NCBI RefSeq assembly: GCF_013363995.1
Contig: NZ_JABWGO010000002.1
Coordinates: forward strand, 989,147 to 1,053,146
DNA length: 64,000 nucleotides
Direction of reading: 5' to 3'
Source of the DNA: Nonomuraea rhodomycinica
GTDB lineage: Bacteria; Actinomycetota; Actinomycetes; Streptosporangiales; Streptosporangiaceae
Numbering within the stretch: the first letter of the stretch is position 1; each line of letters begins with the position of its first letter. The position numbers were made by a program, and so were the translations under genes. Shown piece by piece: positions 1-10,200 of the stretch. The notes beneath the pieces were generated by a model, which ran no database searches, was not told the DNA's origin, and worked only from the letters and a program-made list of their open reading frames with translations.

Positions 1-2
1 CG

Positions 3-662
3 ATCGAGCTGCACACCGGCGACGGCCTGACCCTGGTGGGGGAGCTGGCCCAGCCCCTCGACCGCCCTCCGGTGGCCACGCTGGTCACGCTGCACCCGCT
101 GCCCACCCACGGCGGCTTCATGGACAGCCATGTCTACAAGAAGGCCGCCAACCGGCTGCCGGCGCTGGCGAGCCTGGCGGTGCTGCGGTTCAACACGCGC
201 GGCACGTCGTCGGAGCGCGGCACGTCGCAGGGGGCCTTCGACGGCGGGGAGGGCGAGCGCTTCGACGTGGCCGCCGCCCTGGAGTACGCCGAGTACCACG
301 ACCTGCCCCGGGTGTGGGTGATCGGCTGGTCGTTCGGCACGGAGCTGGCGCTGAAGTGGGCGCACGACCCGCTCGTGGAGGGCGCGATCCTGCTGTCGCC
401 GCCGCTGCACCGGGCCACGGACGACGACCTCGACGCGTGGGCGCGCTTCGGCCGGCCGCTGACCGTGCTGGTGCCGGAGTTCGACGACTACCTGCGGCCG
501 GAGGAGGCGCGGGAGCGGTTCGCGCGGGTGCCGCAGGCCGAGGTCATCGGCGTGGAGGGGGCCAAGCACCTGTGGGTGGGCGAGCCGTACGTCCGCATCG
601 TGCTGGACGAGATCGTCAAGCGGGTCAACCCGGCCGCGTACCCGCTGCCGACCCATCTCTGA
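3..662 (+). CDS. Alpha/beta hydrolase, 5'-truncated by window edge
   Basis: The reading frame is open from base 3, and the residues before the first in-frame GTG (position 36) still look like protein (IELHTGDGLTLVGEL), so the true start probably lies outside the window. The nucleophile elbow is visible as GWSFG (about residue 96 counted from the GTG). A later acidic residue in PEFDDYL and a His in GAKHLWVGE complete a plausible Ser-Asp-His triad. It resembles small dienelactone-hydrolase-like or acyl-peptidase-like esterases. The substrate cannot be inferred. It ends 187 bases before the next gene. Confidence 0.8.
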   Translation: MELHTGDGLTLVGELAQPLDRPPVATLVTLHPLPTHGGFMDSHVYKKAANRLPALASLAVLRFNTRGTSSERGTSQGAFDGGEGERFDVAAALEYAEYHDLPRVWVIGWSFGTELALKWAHDPLVEGAILLSPPLHRATDDDLDAWARFGRPLTVLVPEFDDYLRPEEARERFARVPQAEVIGVEGAKHLWVGEPYVRIVLDEIVKRVNPAAYPLPTHL

Positions 663-738
663 TCGCACCCCCGCGCCGAGGCTCTGGCAATTTTCTTCAC
701 TTCGAACTTCGTTCTGATGAAATCTGTCAGGAGATCTA

Positions 739-753
739 GACGGGACGCCCGTC
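739..753. other. Short hairpin in an AT-richer intergenic region
   Basis: GACGGG-ACG-CCCGTC forms a 6-bp stem with a 3-nt loop. It lies in the 661-849 gap, which is less GC-rich than its surroundings (about 690-735) and probably holds the promoter of the downstream LamG gene. No convincing -35/-10 pair can be fixed. Confidence 0.3.
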
Positions 754-849
754 CTGAATGAGAATCCGATCGGCAACTGAAGATCGTGGAGGCGTCGCGC
801 GGGCCTGACCCGCGAGGCGTCCCGCCTCGGCACGCACTTGCGAGGGCGG

Positions 850-3800
850 ATGCGCGTTGGTCGTGGGCTGGTCGTGGTCATGGTGGCAGGGGCGGTCGCG
901 GCGGCGCCTCTGGACGAACCCGCCGCGGCGGCCGGCGTCCGACAACAACCGGCCCGCGCCGCCGACGACGCCCTCCGCGAACCGTCCCGCGGCGCCGCCT
1001 CGCGCGAATCGGGCGGACCCGGCGCCGACCGGGCCGGGAACGCCGCTCCCGCCGAGAACGCCGCTCTGGCGCTCGCCCGCCGCGACGGCAGGCAGGTCGA
1101 GGTCGAGGCGCTGCGCACCGAGACCCGCCAGGTCTGGGCCAGGCCCGACGGCACGCTGACCCTGGAGCAGTACGCCCGGCCGGTGCGCGTGCGCAAGGCC
1201 GGAGCCTGGGTCCCCGTGGACACCACGCTGCGCCTGCGCCCCGACGGCCAGGTCGAGCCGGTCGCCACGGCGGCCGGGCTCACGTTCTCCGGCGGCGGCG
1301 CCGGCCCGCTGGCCCGCCTGTCGCGCGGCGCCAAGTCCCTGGAGCTCGGCTGGACGGGCCCGCTGCCCAAGCCGTCCCTGAACGGCGACACCGCCACCTA
1401 CGCCGAGGTCATGCCGGGCGTGGACCTCCAGGTCACCGCCGACGTGGACGGCTTCTCGCACGTCCTCGTGGTCAAGTCGCGCCAGGCGGCGGCGGGCCTG
1501 ACCGAGCTGACGTACCCGCTCGCCGCCGAAGGTCTGTCGGTCAAGGCCGACAAGGCGGGCAACCTGGAGGCCCGCGACAGCGCCGGCGGCACGCTGTTCA
1601 TCGCGCCCACGCCGACGATGTGGGACTCCGAGGGCATCACCAGCCCGCAGGCGCTCAAGGAAGGCCGCTCGCCGGAGGCCAGGCAGGCCACGATGGGCGT
1701 GGAGCTGGCGGGCCGGCAGCTCCGGCTGAAGCCGGACAGGAAGATGCTGGCCGACCCGAAGACCCGCTTCCCCGTCTACCTGGACCCGTACTTCTCGGCC
1801 GCGCGCGGCGCGTGGACGGCGGTCTGGAGCAACTGGCCCAACTCCAACTACCTCAACTCCAGCGACGTCGCCCGGGTGGGCCACGTCGAGTCGCAGAAGA
1901 ACCGCTCGTTCTTCCAGATGAACACCGGCTCGACCATCCACGGCAAGCAGATCATCAAGGCGACGCTGCGCACGTACGAGACGTGGTCGTACTCGTGCAG
2001 CGCGCGCAAGGTGGAGGCCTGGGGGACGGGCGCGATCAGCAAGAGCACCACCTGGAACAACCAGCCGTCGTGGACCCGGCTGCTGGCCACGGTGAACGTG
2101 GCCAAGGGCTGGGGCGCGTCCTGCCTGCCCGGCGGCGTGGAGTTCGACGTCACGTCCTGGGCCGCCGACGCCGCCGCCAAGAAGTGGAGCACCATGACCG
2201 TCGGGCTCCGGGCGACCAGCGAGACCGACGTGTACGCGTGGAAGAAGTTCAAGAACAACCCCGTCGCCGTCATCGAGTACAACTCGATCCCGTCCGACCC
2301 CGTGGCCGCCGACGTGTGGTCCGACCCGGGAGGCGCCTGCGTCTCCGGTGAGGGGCGGCCGATCATCAGCACCGCCACGCCGAAGCTGTGGGCCAAGCTG
2401 AAGGACGCCGACAACTCGGTCAAGGGCCGCTTCGAGTGGTACAACGCCGCCGGGACGAAGACCGGCGAGTACGTCACCGCCACCGGCTCGTCCGGCAGCG
2501 CCTACTACGCGACGATCCCGGCGGCCCTGTACGCCGACGGCGCGCTCATCCGCTGGCGCGTCCGCGCGGAGGACGGCAAGGCGAACAGCGCCTGGAGCCC
2601 CTGGTGCGAGGCCACCGTGGACGCCACCGCCCCCGGCAGGGAGCCGGTCGTGACCTCGCCCCAGTACGCCGAGAACGGCTGGAGCGACGGGCTCGGCCTG
2701 GCGGGCACGTTCACCTTCGACCCCAACGGCGTCACCGATGTCGCCGCCTACGTCTACGGGCTCGACACCACGCCCAAGACGGAGGTCGCCCCCGGCGCGG
2801 ACGGCAGGGCCACGATCGCGCTCACTCCGCGCCACGACGGCCCCAACGTCCTGGCGGTACGCAGCAAGGACCGCGCCGGCCAGCTCGGCCCGATCCGCAC
2901 GTACGTCTTCAACGTCAACGCGGGCAAGGCTCCGAGCGGCCACTGGACGCTGGACGAGGGCCAGGGCACCGTGGCCGCCGACGCCGCGAACGCCCACCCC
3001 GCGACGCTGAACGGCGCCACGTGGACCAGCGGCAAGACCGGCAGCGGACTGCGCCTGGCCAACGCGTACGCGCAGACCTCCGGCCCCGTCGCCGACACGA
3101 GCCGCAACTTCACCGTCACCGCCTGGGCCCGGCTGACGGGCAACGCCGCCACCGCCACCCTCCTCACCCAGGAGGGCGCGCGGACCGGCGGCTTCGCGCT
3201 CCAGTACGCGAAGTCCGAGGACCGCTGGGCGCTGGCCCGCGCGGACGCGGACGCCGACGGCGCCCCGGTGGTCCGCGCGCTGTCCGCCGCGGCTCCGAGG
3301 CTGAACGAGTGGACCCACCTGGCCGGCGTCTACGACTCCGCGGCGGGTCAGCTCTCGCTCTACGTCAACGGCAGGCTGGAGTCCACCGTCGCCTTCACCC
3401 AGCCGTGGAACGCCACGGGGCCGTTCACCGTCGGCCGCGGCAAGGTCAACGGCGCCGCCGCCGAGTTCTGGCCGGGCGACGTGGACGACGTCCGCGTCTA
3501 CGAGCGCGCCATGTTCGGCGAGGAGGTGGCCGACCTGGTCAACAGCGCGGCCACGCTGGTGGGCCACTGGAAGCTGGACGAGGACGCGGGCACCACCGCC
3601 GCCGACTCCTCCGGCCGGGGCGCGACGGCGACGCTCGGTGGCGGCGCCACCTGGACCGCGGGCTGGCTGGACGGCGCGCTGGCGCTCGACGGCGTGGGCG
3701 GGTACGCCCAGACCGCCGGGCCCGTGGTCAACACCAAGGCCGGGTTCACGGTCGCCGCCTGGACCCAGCTCGACTACCTGCCCACCCGCGACGCCACCAC

Positions 3801-4194
3801 CGTCTCCCAGCCGGGCACCCGGGCCGCCGGGTTCCAGCTCGGCTTCGACAAGGAGCAGGGGCGGTGGGTCATGGGCATGGCGGCCGCCGACACCGACACC
3901 GCCGCCCTGGTGCGCACCCGTTCCGACGCGATCGCCGTGCCGCTGGAGTGGACGCACGTGGCCGGCGTCTACGACGCCGCGCGCGGTGAGCTGAGCGTCT
4001 ACGTCAACGGCCGGCTCGTCGAGAGCACGGTCACCAGCCACGTCAGCGCGTGGAACGCCGTGGGCGCGCTCCAGCTGGGCCGGACCAAGGCCGCCGGCGC
4101 CTACACCGGTCACTGGCCCGGGGCCGTGGACGACGTCCGCGTCTACGACGGCCCCCTGAGCGCCGAGCAGATCGCCCAGCTCGCCGCGCAGTGA
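850..4194 (+). CDS. Secreted DNRLRE/LamG-domain protein
   Basis: A large exported protein (1114 residues from the ATG at 850; an in-frame TTG at 838 would add four residues). It starts with a basic n-region and hydrophobic stretch (RGLVVVMVAGAVAAA), a signal peptide. About residues 314-479 match the DNRLRE carbohydrate-binding-like module (RSFFQMNTGS, TTWNNQPSW, FDVTSW). Residues 480-695 look like Ig/Fn3-like linker. Two concanavalin-like LamG jellyroll domains follow, each opening with GHW-L-DE (about 696-894 and 904-1114). Such proteins commonly precede RHS proteins in actinomycetes and probably act at the cell surface. A strong hairpin follows the stop codon, so coupling to the RHS gene is not assured. 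Confidence 0.85.
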   Translation: MRVGRGLVVVMVAGAVAAAPLDEPAAAAGVRQQPARAADDALREPSRGAASRESGGPGADRAGNAAPAENAALALARRDGRQVEVEALRTETRQVWARPDGTLTLEQYARPVRVRKAGAWVPVDTTLRLRPDGQVEPVATAAGLTFSGGGAGPLARLSRGAKSLELGWTGPLPKPSLNGDTATYAEVMPGVDLQVTADVDGFSHVLVVKSRQAAAGLTELTYPLAAEGLSVKADKAGNLEARDSAGGTLFIAPTPTMWDSEGITSPQALKEGRSPEARQATMGVELAGRQLRLKPDRKMLADPKTRFPVYLDPYFSAARGAWTAVWSNWPNSNYLNSSDVARVGHVESQKNRSFFQMNTGSTIHGKQIIKATLRTYETWSYSCSARKVEAWGTGAISKSTTWNNQPSWTRLLATVNVAKGWGASCLPGGVEFDVTSWAADAAAKKWSTMTVGLRATSETDVYAWKKFKNNPVAVIEYNSIPSDPVAADVWSDPGGACVSGEGRPIISTATPKLWAKLKDADNSVKGRFEWYNAAGTKTGEYVTATGSSGSAYYATIPAALYADGALIRWRVRAEDGKANSAWSPWCEATVDATAPGREPVVTSPQYAENGWSDGLGLAGTFTFDPNGVTDVAAYVYGLDTTPKTEVAPGADGRATIALTPRHDGPNVLAVRSKDRAGQLGPIRTYVFNVNAGKAPSGHWTLDEGQGTVAADAANAHPATLNGATWTSGKTGSGLRLANAYAQTSGPVADTSRNFTVTAWARLTGNAATATLLTQEGARTGGFALQYAKSEDRWALARADADADGAPVVRALSAAAPRLNEWTHLAGVYDSAAGQLSLYVNGRLESTVAFTQPWNATGPFTVGRGKVNGAAAEFWPGDVDDVRVYERAMFGEEVADLVNSAATLVGHWKLDEDAGTTAADSSGRGATATLGGGATWTAGWLDGALALDGVGGYAQTAGPVVNTKAGFTVAAWTQLDYLPTRDATTVSQPGTRAAGFQLGFDKEQGRWVMGMAAADTDTAALVRTRSDAIAVPLEWTHVAGVYDAARGELSVYVNGRLVESTVTSHVSAWNAVGALQLGRTKAAGAYTGHWPGAVDDVRVYDGPLSAEQIAQLAAQ

Positions 4195-4198
4195 ACCC

Positions 4199-4229
4199 TC
4201 CCGGGGGCCTCGGCCCGGGGCCCCCGGGA
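4199..4229 (+). terminator. Strong hairpin after the LamG gene
   Basis: An 11-bp perfect stem (TCCCGGGGGCC with GGCCCCCGGGA) begins 4 bases after the stop codon. There is no U tract, as is usual for GC-rich actinomycete terminators. Confidence 0.6.
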
Positions 4230-4263
4230 CCTTCCACGACCACCCAGATCTCACCACAAGCCG

Positions 4264-4287
4264 CCCAATACCCCCCTACAGATTGGG
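4264..4287 (+). promoter_or_regulatory. Stem-loop just upstream of the RHS start codon
   Basis: CCCAAT and ATTGGG form a 6-bp stem around a 12-nt loop that ends six bases before the ATG at 4294. No clear Shine-Dalgarno sequence is seen here, so the stem may influence translation. Its function is inferred from position only. Confidence 0.3.
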
Positions 4288-4293
4288 TGTTTC

Positions 4294-7200
4294 ATGGACA
4301 CATCGTCCGAGTTAGATCTGTCAGAGTCCTACTGGAATCGTTTTCAGGGCGCGATCCGCGAGTCGGCGTGGCCGCGCCGGCTGGGCGCCGTCCTGGCCGT
4401 CGTCGTCCTCGCCCCGCTGGCGCCCGCCCCGCCCGCGAGCGCCGCGCCCCGCTCGGCCCCGTCCGTGCAGAAGGAGACCCCGGTCAAGGGCGGGAAGGTC
4501 GCGGTCCTGCCCCCGCTGGCCGACCCCGCCGGGAAACAGGCGTGGAAGGCGCCGCCGGGCGTGACCTGGCCCAAGCCGCAGAAGGCGGAGCTGGGCGGGA
4601 CCGCCACCCTGGCGGCGGGCTTCCCGGTGAAGCTGGCCCCGCAGAAGGGCGTCAAGGCCGCCGCGGCCGACCCGGTGAGCGTCGAACTGCTGGACAGCAA
4701 GCTGCTGGGGCTGGCGATGCGGGTCTCGCCGGGTCAGGGCGTCACCACCCTGTCGGGGAAGAAGACCCGGCTGCAGATCGACTACTCCGGCTTCCGTTAC
4801 GCCTTCGGCGGCGACTACGGCGCCCGGCTGCGGGTGGTCAAGCTGGAGGAGTGCGCCCTGACCGGTGCGGACGGCTGCGCCGCGCCGCAGCCGGTCAAGA
4901 GCGCGAACGACCCGAAGGCGGGCACGGTCACCGCCGAAGTGGAGTCCGCCGGCCTGTACGCGGTCACGGCGGCCGCCTCCGGCCAGTCGGGCGACCACTC
5001 CGCCACCTCGCTGGCTCCCTCGGCGGACTGGAGCGTCGGCACCCAGACCGGCGACTTCACCTGGAGCTACGACATGCGCACCCCGCCCGCGCTGGGCGGC
5101 GAGGAGCCGGAGATCTCGCTGGGCTACTCCTCGCAGAGCGTGGACGGCCGCACCGCCTCCACCAACAACCAGGCGTCATGGGCGGGTGAGGGCTTCGACC
5201 TCAACCCCGGCGGCTACGTCGAGCGCCGCTACAAGTCCTGCATGATCGACGGCAAGAAGACCGGCGACCTGTGCTGGGACCAGGACAACGCCGTCATGTC
5301 GCTCGGCAGCTCGTCCGTGGAGCTGGTCAAGGACGCCACGACCAAGCAGTGGCGGCCCAAGCGCGACGACGGCACCCGCATCGAATACCTCACCGGCGCC
5401 ACCAACGGCGACAACAACGGCGAGTACTGGCGGGTCACCACGCCCGACGGCTCCCAGTACACCTTCGGCCTGAACCGGCTGCCCGGCTGGGTGAGCGGCA
5501 AGGCGGAGACGAAGTCGGTGCAGACGGTGCCGGTGTTCGGCAACAACAGCGGCGAGCCCTGCTACAGCAGCACGCCGGCCAACGCCTGGTGCCAGCAGGC
5601 CTACCGCTGGAACCTCGACTACGCCGTGGACACGCACGGGAACGCGACCACGTACTGGTACGCGCAGGAGAAGAACTACTACGGCCGCAACGGCAAGCCC
5701 GAGCTGGGGACCGTGTACGACCGTGGCGCCTACCTCACCCGCATCGACTACGGCTACCTGCAGAGCGAGCTGTTCACCAAGGCCCCGGCGGCCCGCGTGG
5801 TGTTCGAGGTGGCCGAGCGCTGCCTGCCCAGCGGCACGGTCACCTGCGCCCCCGACCAGCTCAAGAAGGAGACCGCCGCTTCCTGGCCGGACGTGCCGTT
5901 CGACCAGATCTGCGACGCGGGAGTGAAGTGCGTCGACCGCCTGTCCCCGACGTTCTTCACCCGCAAGCGGCTGACCAAGGTCACCACCCAGGTCCTCAAC
6001 ACCGACACCGCCAAGTGCTCCGGCGCCCAGTACTGCCCGGTCGACTCCTGGGCGCTGACGCACCAGTTCCCCGCCACGGGTGACGGCCTCAGCCCGTCGC
6101 TGTGGCTGGCCTCGGTCCAGCAGACCGGCCACGTGGGGGGCACGATCACGGCACCCAGGACCACGTTCGTCGGCGTCCAGCTGCCCAACCGGGTGGACGC
6201 CACCGAGGGCCGCGCCCCGCTGGTCAAGTGGCGCGTCCAGGCCGTGAACAACGGGACCGGCGGCGAGTTGCGGATCAACTACGCCCCCGCCGAATGCAAG
6301 GCCGGCGAGCTGCCGGCGGCCGACAAGAACACCAAGCTCTGCTTCCCGCAGCGCTGGGCCCCGCTGAACGAGGCCGAGGTCACCGACTGGTTCCACAAGT
6401 ACGTGGTGTCCCAGATGATCGAGGTGGACCGCATCGCGGCCTCCCCGAACGTGATCACCACCTACGAGTACCTGGACGGCGCCGCCTGGCACTACGCCGA
6501 CAACATCCTCGTCAAGCCCGAGCACCGCACGTGGTCGGACTTCCGCGGGTTCGGCCGGGTGCGGGTGCGCGAGGGCGACGGGCAGGACGCCAAGCGCACG
6601 CTCACCGAGTTCCGCTTCTTCCGCGGCATGCACGGTGACAAGCAGGCCGACGGCTCCAAGCGGAGCGCGCAGGTCGCGGACTCCGAGGGCGTCAAGCTGG
6701 ACGACCTCGACCAGTACTCCGGCTTCGAACGCGAGGAGATCCTGTACGACGGCGACGGCGGGGCCGTCGTCAGCGCCAGCACCGAGGAGCCGTGGTCGGT
6801 GAAGACCGCGGAGTCCACGCAGGGCGGCGTCACCAAGGCCGCGCACGTCGTCGAGGCCAAGTCCATGGTCACCCGTAAGGCGATGCCCGGCGGCACCTGG
6901 CGGCGCACCGGTGAGGAGCGCACGTACGACACCAAGGGCCTGCTCACCCAGGTGGAGGAGAAGGGCGACCTGGCCACGCCCGACGACGACCAGTGCACCC
7001 GCTACACCTACGCCCGCAACGACACGAGCTGGATGCTCGACTACGCCAGCCGCATCCAGAAGGTCGCGGCGAGCTGCGGCACCGCCGTCTCCACGCTGGC
7101 CGCCGACGAGGTGATCTCGGACGAGAAGGTCCAGTACGACAACAAGGCCAACGGCCAGCCCCCGAGCAAGGGCGACGTGACCTCGGTCCAGCAGGTCGTC

Positions 7201-10200
7201 TCCGGTGACGGCACGACGATCACCGACCGGGCTCACACGTACGACGTCTACGGCCGCGAGACCAGCGAGACCGACCCCGTCGGCACCAAGTCCGTGACCG
7301 CCTACACCCCGGCCACCGGCGCCCTCCCGACCGAGGTCTCCGAGACCAACCAGCTCGGCTACGTCGAGCGCACCGTGCTCGAACCGGCCTGGGGCGAGCC
7401 GGTCACGCAGATCGACGCGAACAACCGGCGCATCGACATGGACTACGACGCGCTCGGCCGGCTGACCAAGGTCTGGCAGGCCGATCGCAGCAAGGCGGCG
7501 AACCAGTCGCCCAGCACCGAGTACTCCTACTCCATGCGGGACGACGGCCCGAGTTACGTCACCACGAAGACCCTGCGCGCCGACGGCGGCTACACCGTCA
7601 GCCACGACCTGTACGACGGCCTGATGCGCGAGCGCCAGACCCAGGAGCCCGCGCCGAGGGACGACCAGACGCAGGACCCCGACCTGCGTGACGGCCGCAC
7701 GATCACCGACACCTTCTACAACTCCCAGGGCGAGGAGTACAAGTCGAACGCCGGCTACTTCGCCACCGGCGCCCCCTCCACCGACCTGCTCGCGGTCGCG
7801 GACACCGACGTGCCCAACCAGATCGTGTCGGTCTTCGACGGCGTGGGCGAGGTCAACGCCCAGATCCTCAAGGCGAAGGGCGTGGAGAAGTACCGGGTCA
7901 CGGTCAAGGAAGAGGGCGACAGGGTCCACATGACGCCGCCGCCGGGCGGCACGGCCACCACCCGCATCGGTGACGCCGAGGACCGCCTGATCGAGCTGCG
8001 CCAGTACAAGGGCGCGACCCCGACGGGCGAGTACGAGTCCACCAAGTACACCTATGACGCCGCCGGCCGGCTGTCCACGGTGACCGACTCGGCGGGCAAC
8101 GTGTGGCGCCACCACTACGACATGCGCGGCCGGGAGATCAAGACCGAGGACCCCGACAAGGGCGTCACGACGATGACGTACAACGACGCGGACGAGGTGG
8201 TCACCACCACCGACTCCCGTGGCAAGACGCTGTGGTACGGCTACGACGAGCTGGGGCGCCAGAAGGAGCTGCGTGAGGGCTCCGCGACCGGCCCGCTGCT
8301 GGCCGAGTGGAAGTACGACGCCCTGGCCAAGGGCCATCTGAACGCCAGCATCCGGTACACCGGCGGGCAGGTGTACAAGGCGGAGATCAACGCCATCGAC
8401 GCCGAGTACCGTCCGCTCCGGGAGACGGTGACCGTCCCCGAGCGGGAGGGCAAGCTCGCCGGCTCGTACGTGCTCAACACCCGCTACACGGCGGACGACA
8501 AGGTCCAGTCGGTCAGCTTCCCCGGCGTCGGCGGGCTGGCCGAGGAGCAGGTCGTCTACACCTACGACGAGCTCGGCCAGACGACCAAGGTCACCGGCCT
8601 GTCGACGTACGTCGGGGCGGCCCGCTACTCCAAGCTGGGCGAGACCCTGCAGTACGAGCTGGGCGCCGCGGGCAAGAAGACCTGGCTCACCTACACCCAC
8701 GACGAGGCCACCCGCAGGCTGACCAGCATGCGGCTGGACCGGGAGGGCGCGGCCAAGACCGACCTCGACATCAACTACACCTACGACGCGGTCGGCAACA
8801 TCACCAAGATCGCCGACAAGGCGAGCGGCCAGGACACGCAGTGCTTCACCTACGACCATCTGCGCCGCCTGACCTCGGCCTGGACGGCCACCGACGACTG
8901 CGCCGCCGGCGGCCCGCAGTCCGACAAGATCGGCGGTGTGGCCCCGTACGCGGTCAGCTACGCCTACGACTCCACCGGCAACCGGACCAAGGAGACGAAG
9001 CACGCCTGGGGCGGCGCCGGTGAGACCGTCCGTGACTACACCTACCCGCAGCCGGGCGGCAAGCAGCCGCACGCCCTGCAGAGCGTCGGGCCGGACCTGT
9101 TCGAGTACGACACCGCGGGCAACACCACCAGGCGCAAGGTCGGCAACTCCGACCAGAGCCTGGTCTGGGACGCCGAGGGCAACCTGGAGTCGGTGACGGA
9201 GGCCGGCAAGACCACGTCGTTCATCTACGACGCGGACGGCGAGCGGCTGATCCGCAAGACCCCGACCGACGCCACGCTCTACATCGACGACATGGAGCTG
9301 CGCTTCGACTACGCCAAGGACGTCGTCGAGCAGACCCGCTACTACACCGTCAACGACGAGCCCATCGCGGTGCGCACGCCGGACGACCAGGTCTACTTCC
9401 TGGCCGGCGACCACCAGGGCACCGCGCAGGCCGCGGTGAACGCCTCCAACGGCGAGCTGGCCGTACGGAGGACGACGCCGTTCGGCGAGGACCGGGGCTC
9501 GCCACCGCCATGGTGGCCGGGCCAGCGCGGGTTCGTCGGCGGCACGAAGGACGCGACGACCGGGCTCGTCCACCTCGGCGCCCGCGAGTACGATCCCAAG
9601 CTCGGCCGGTTCCTGTCGGTGGACCCGGTCATCGACGACGTGGATCCGCAGCAGCTCAACGCCTACGCCTACGCCAACAACAGCCCCGTCACCATGACGG
9701 ACCCCGACGGGCAGTGGGTCTGGATCGTGGTCGCGGTCGGCGTCCGGTTCGGGGCCCGCTACCTCGCCAAGAAGGCCGCCATGCGCGCCGCGAGGCAGGC
9801 GGCGCTGCGTCGTGCCAGGGAGATCGCCAGGAAGAAGGCGCTGGAGGCCGCCAGGAAGAAGGCCAGGGAGGAGGCCAGGAAGCGGGCCTTGGAGGCCGCG
9901 AGGAAGCGGGCCAGGGAGGAGGCCAGGAAGCGGGCCGCGGACACGGCCAGGAAGAAGGCCGCGGCGGCGGCCAGGAAGAAGGCAGCGGAAGCCGCCAGGC
10001 GGGCCAAGGAGGCCGCGGCCAGGCGCCGGGCCGCGGTGGCGGCCCGCAGGGCGGCGCAGAAGGCGGCCCGGGAGAAGAGGGCGCAGCAGCGGAGGACGGC
10101 GGCGAGGGCCCGGTACCACCGTCGCAGCGGCTACGTGCCCAGAGGCATCCAGCACGCGCGCTCGCGCCCGGCGCACCGTCCGACCAGCCACAGGGCGACG

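Noticed and set aside
736..4257. A 1173-codon minus-strand open frame opposite the LamG gene
   Set aside because: It has no recognisable domain and is rich in Gly/Val/Arg as expected of an antisense shadow.
5176..10191. A 1671-codon open frame on the minus strand opposite the RHS gene
   Set aside because: Its composition is a complement shadow of the RHS gene in very GC-rich DNA; it shows no family motif and the plus strand has clear RHS repeats.
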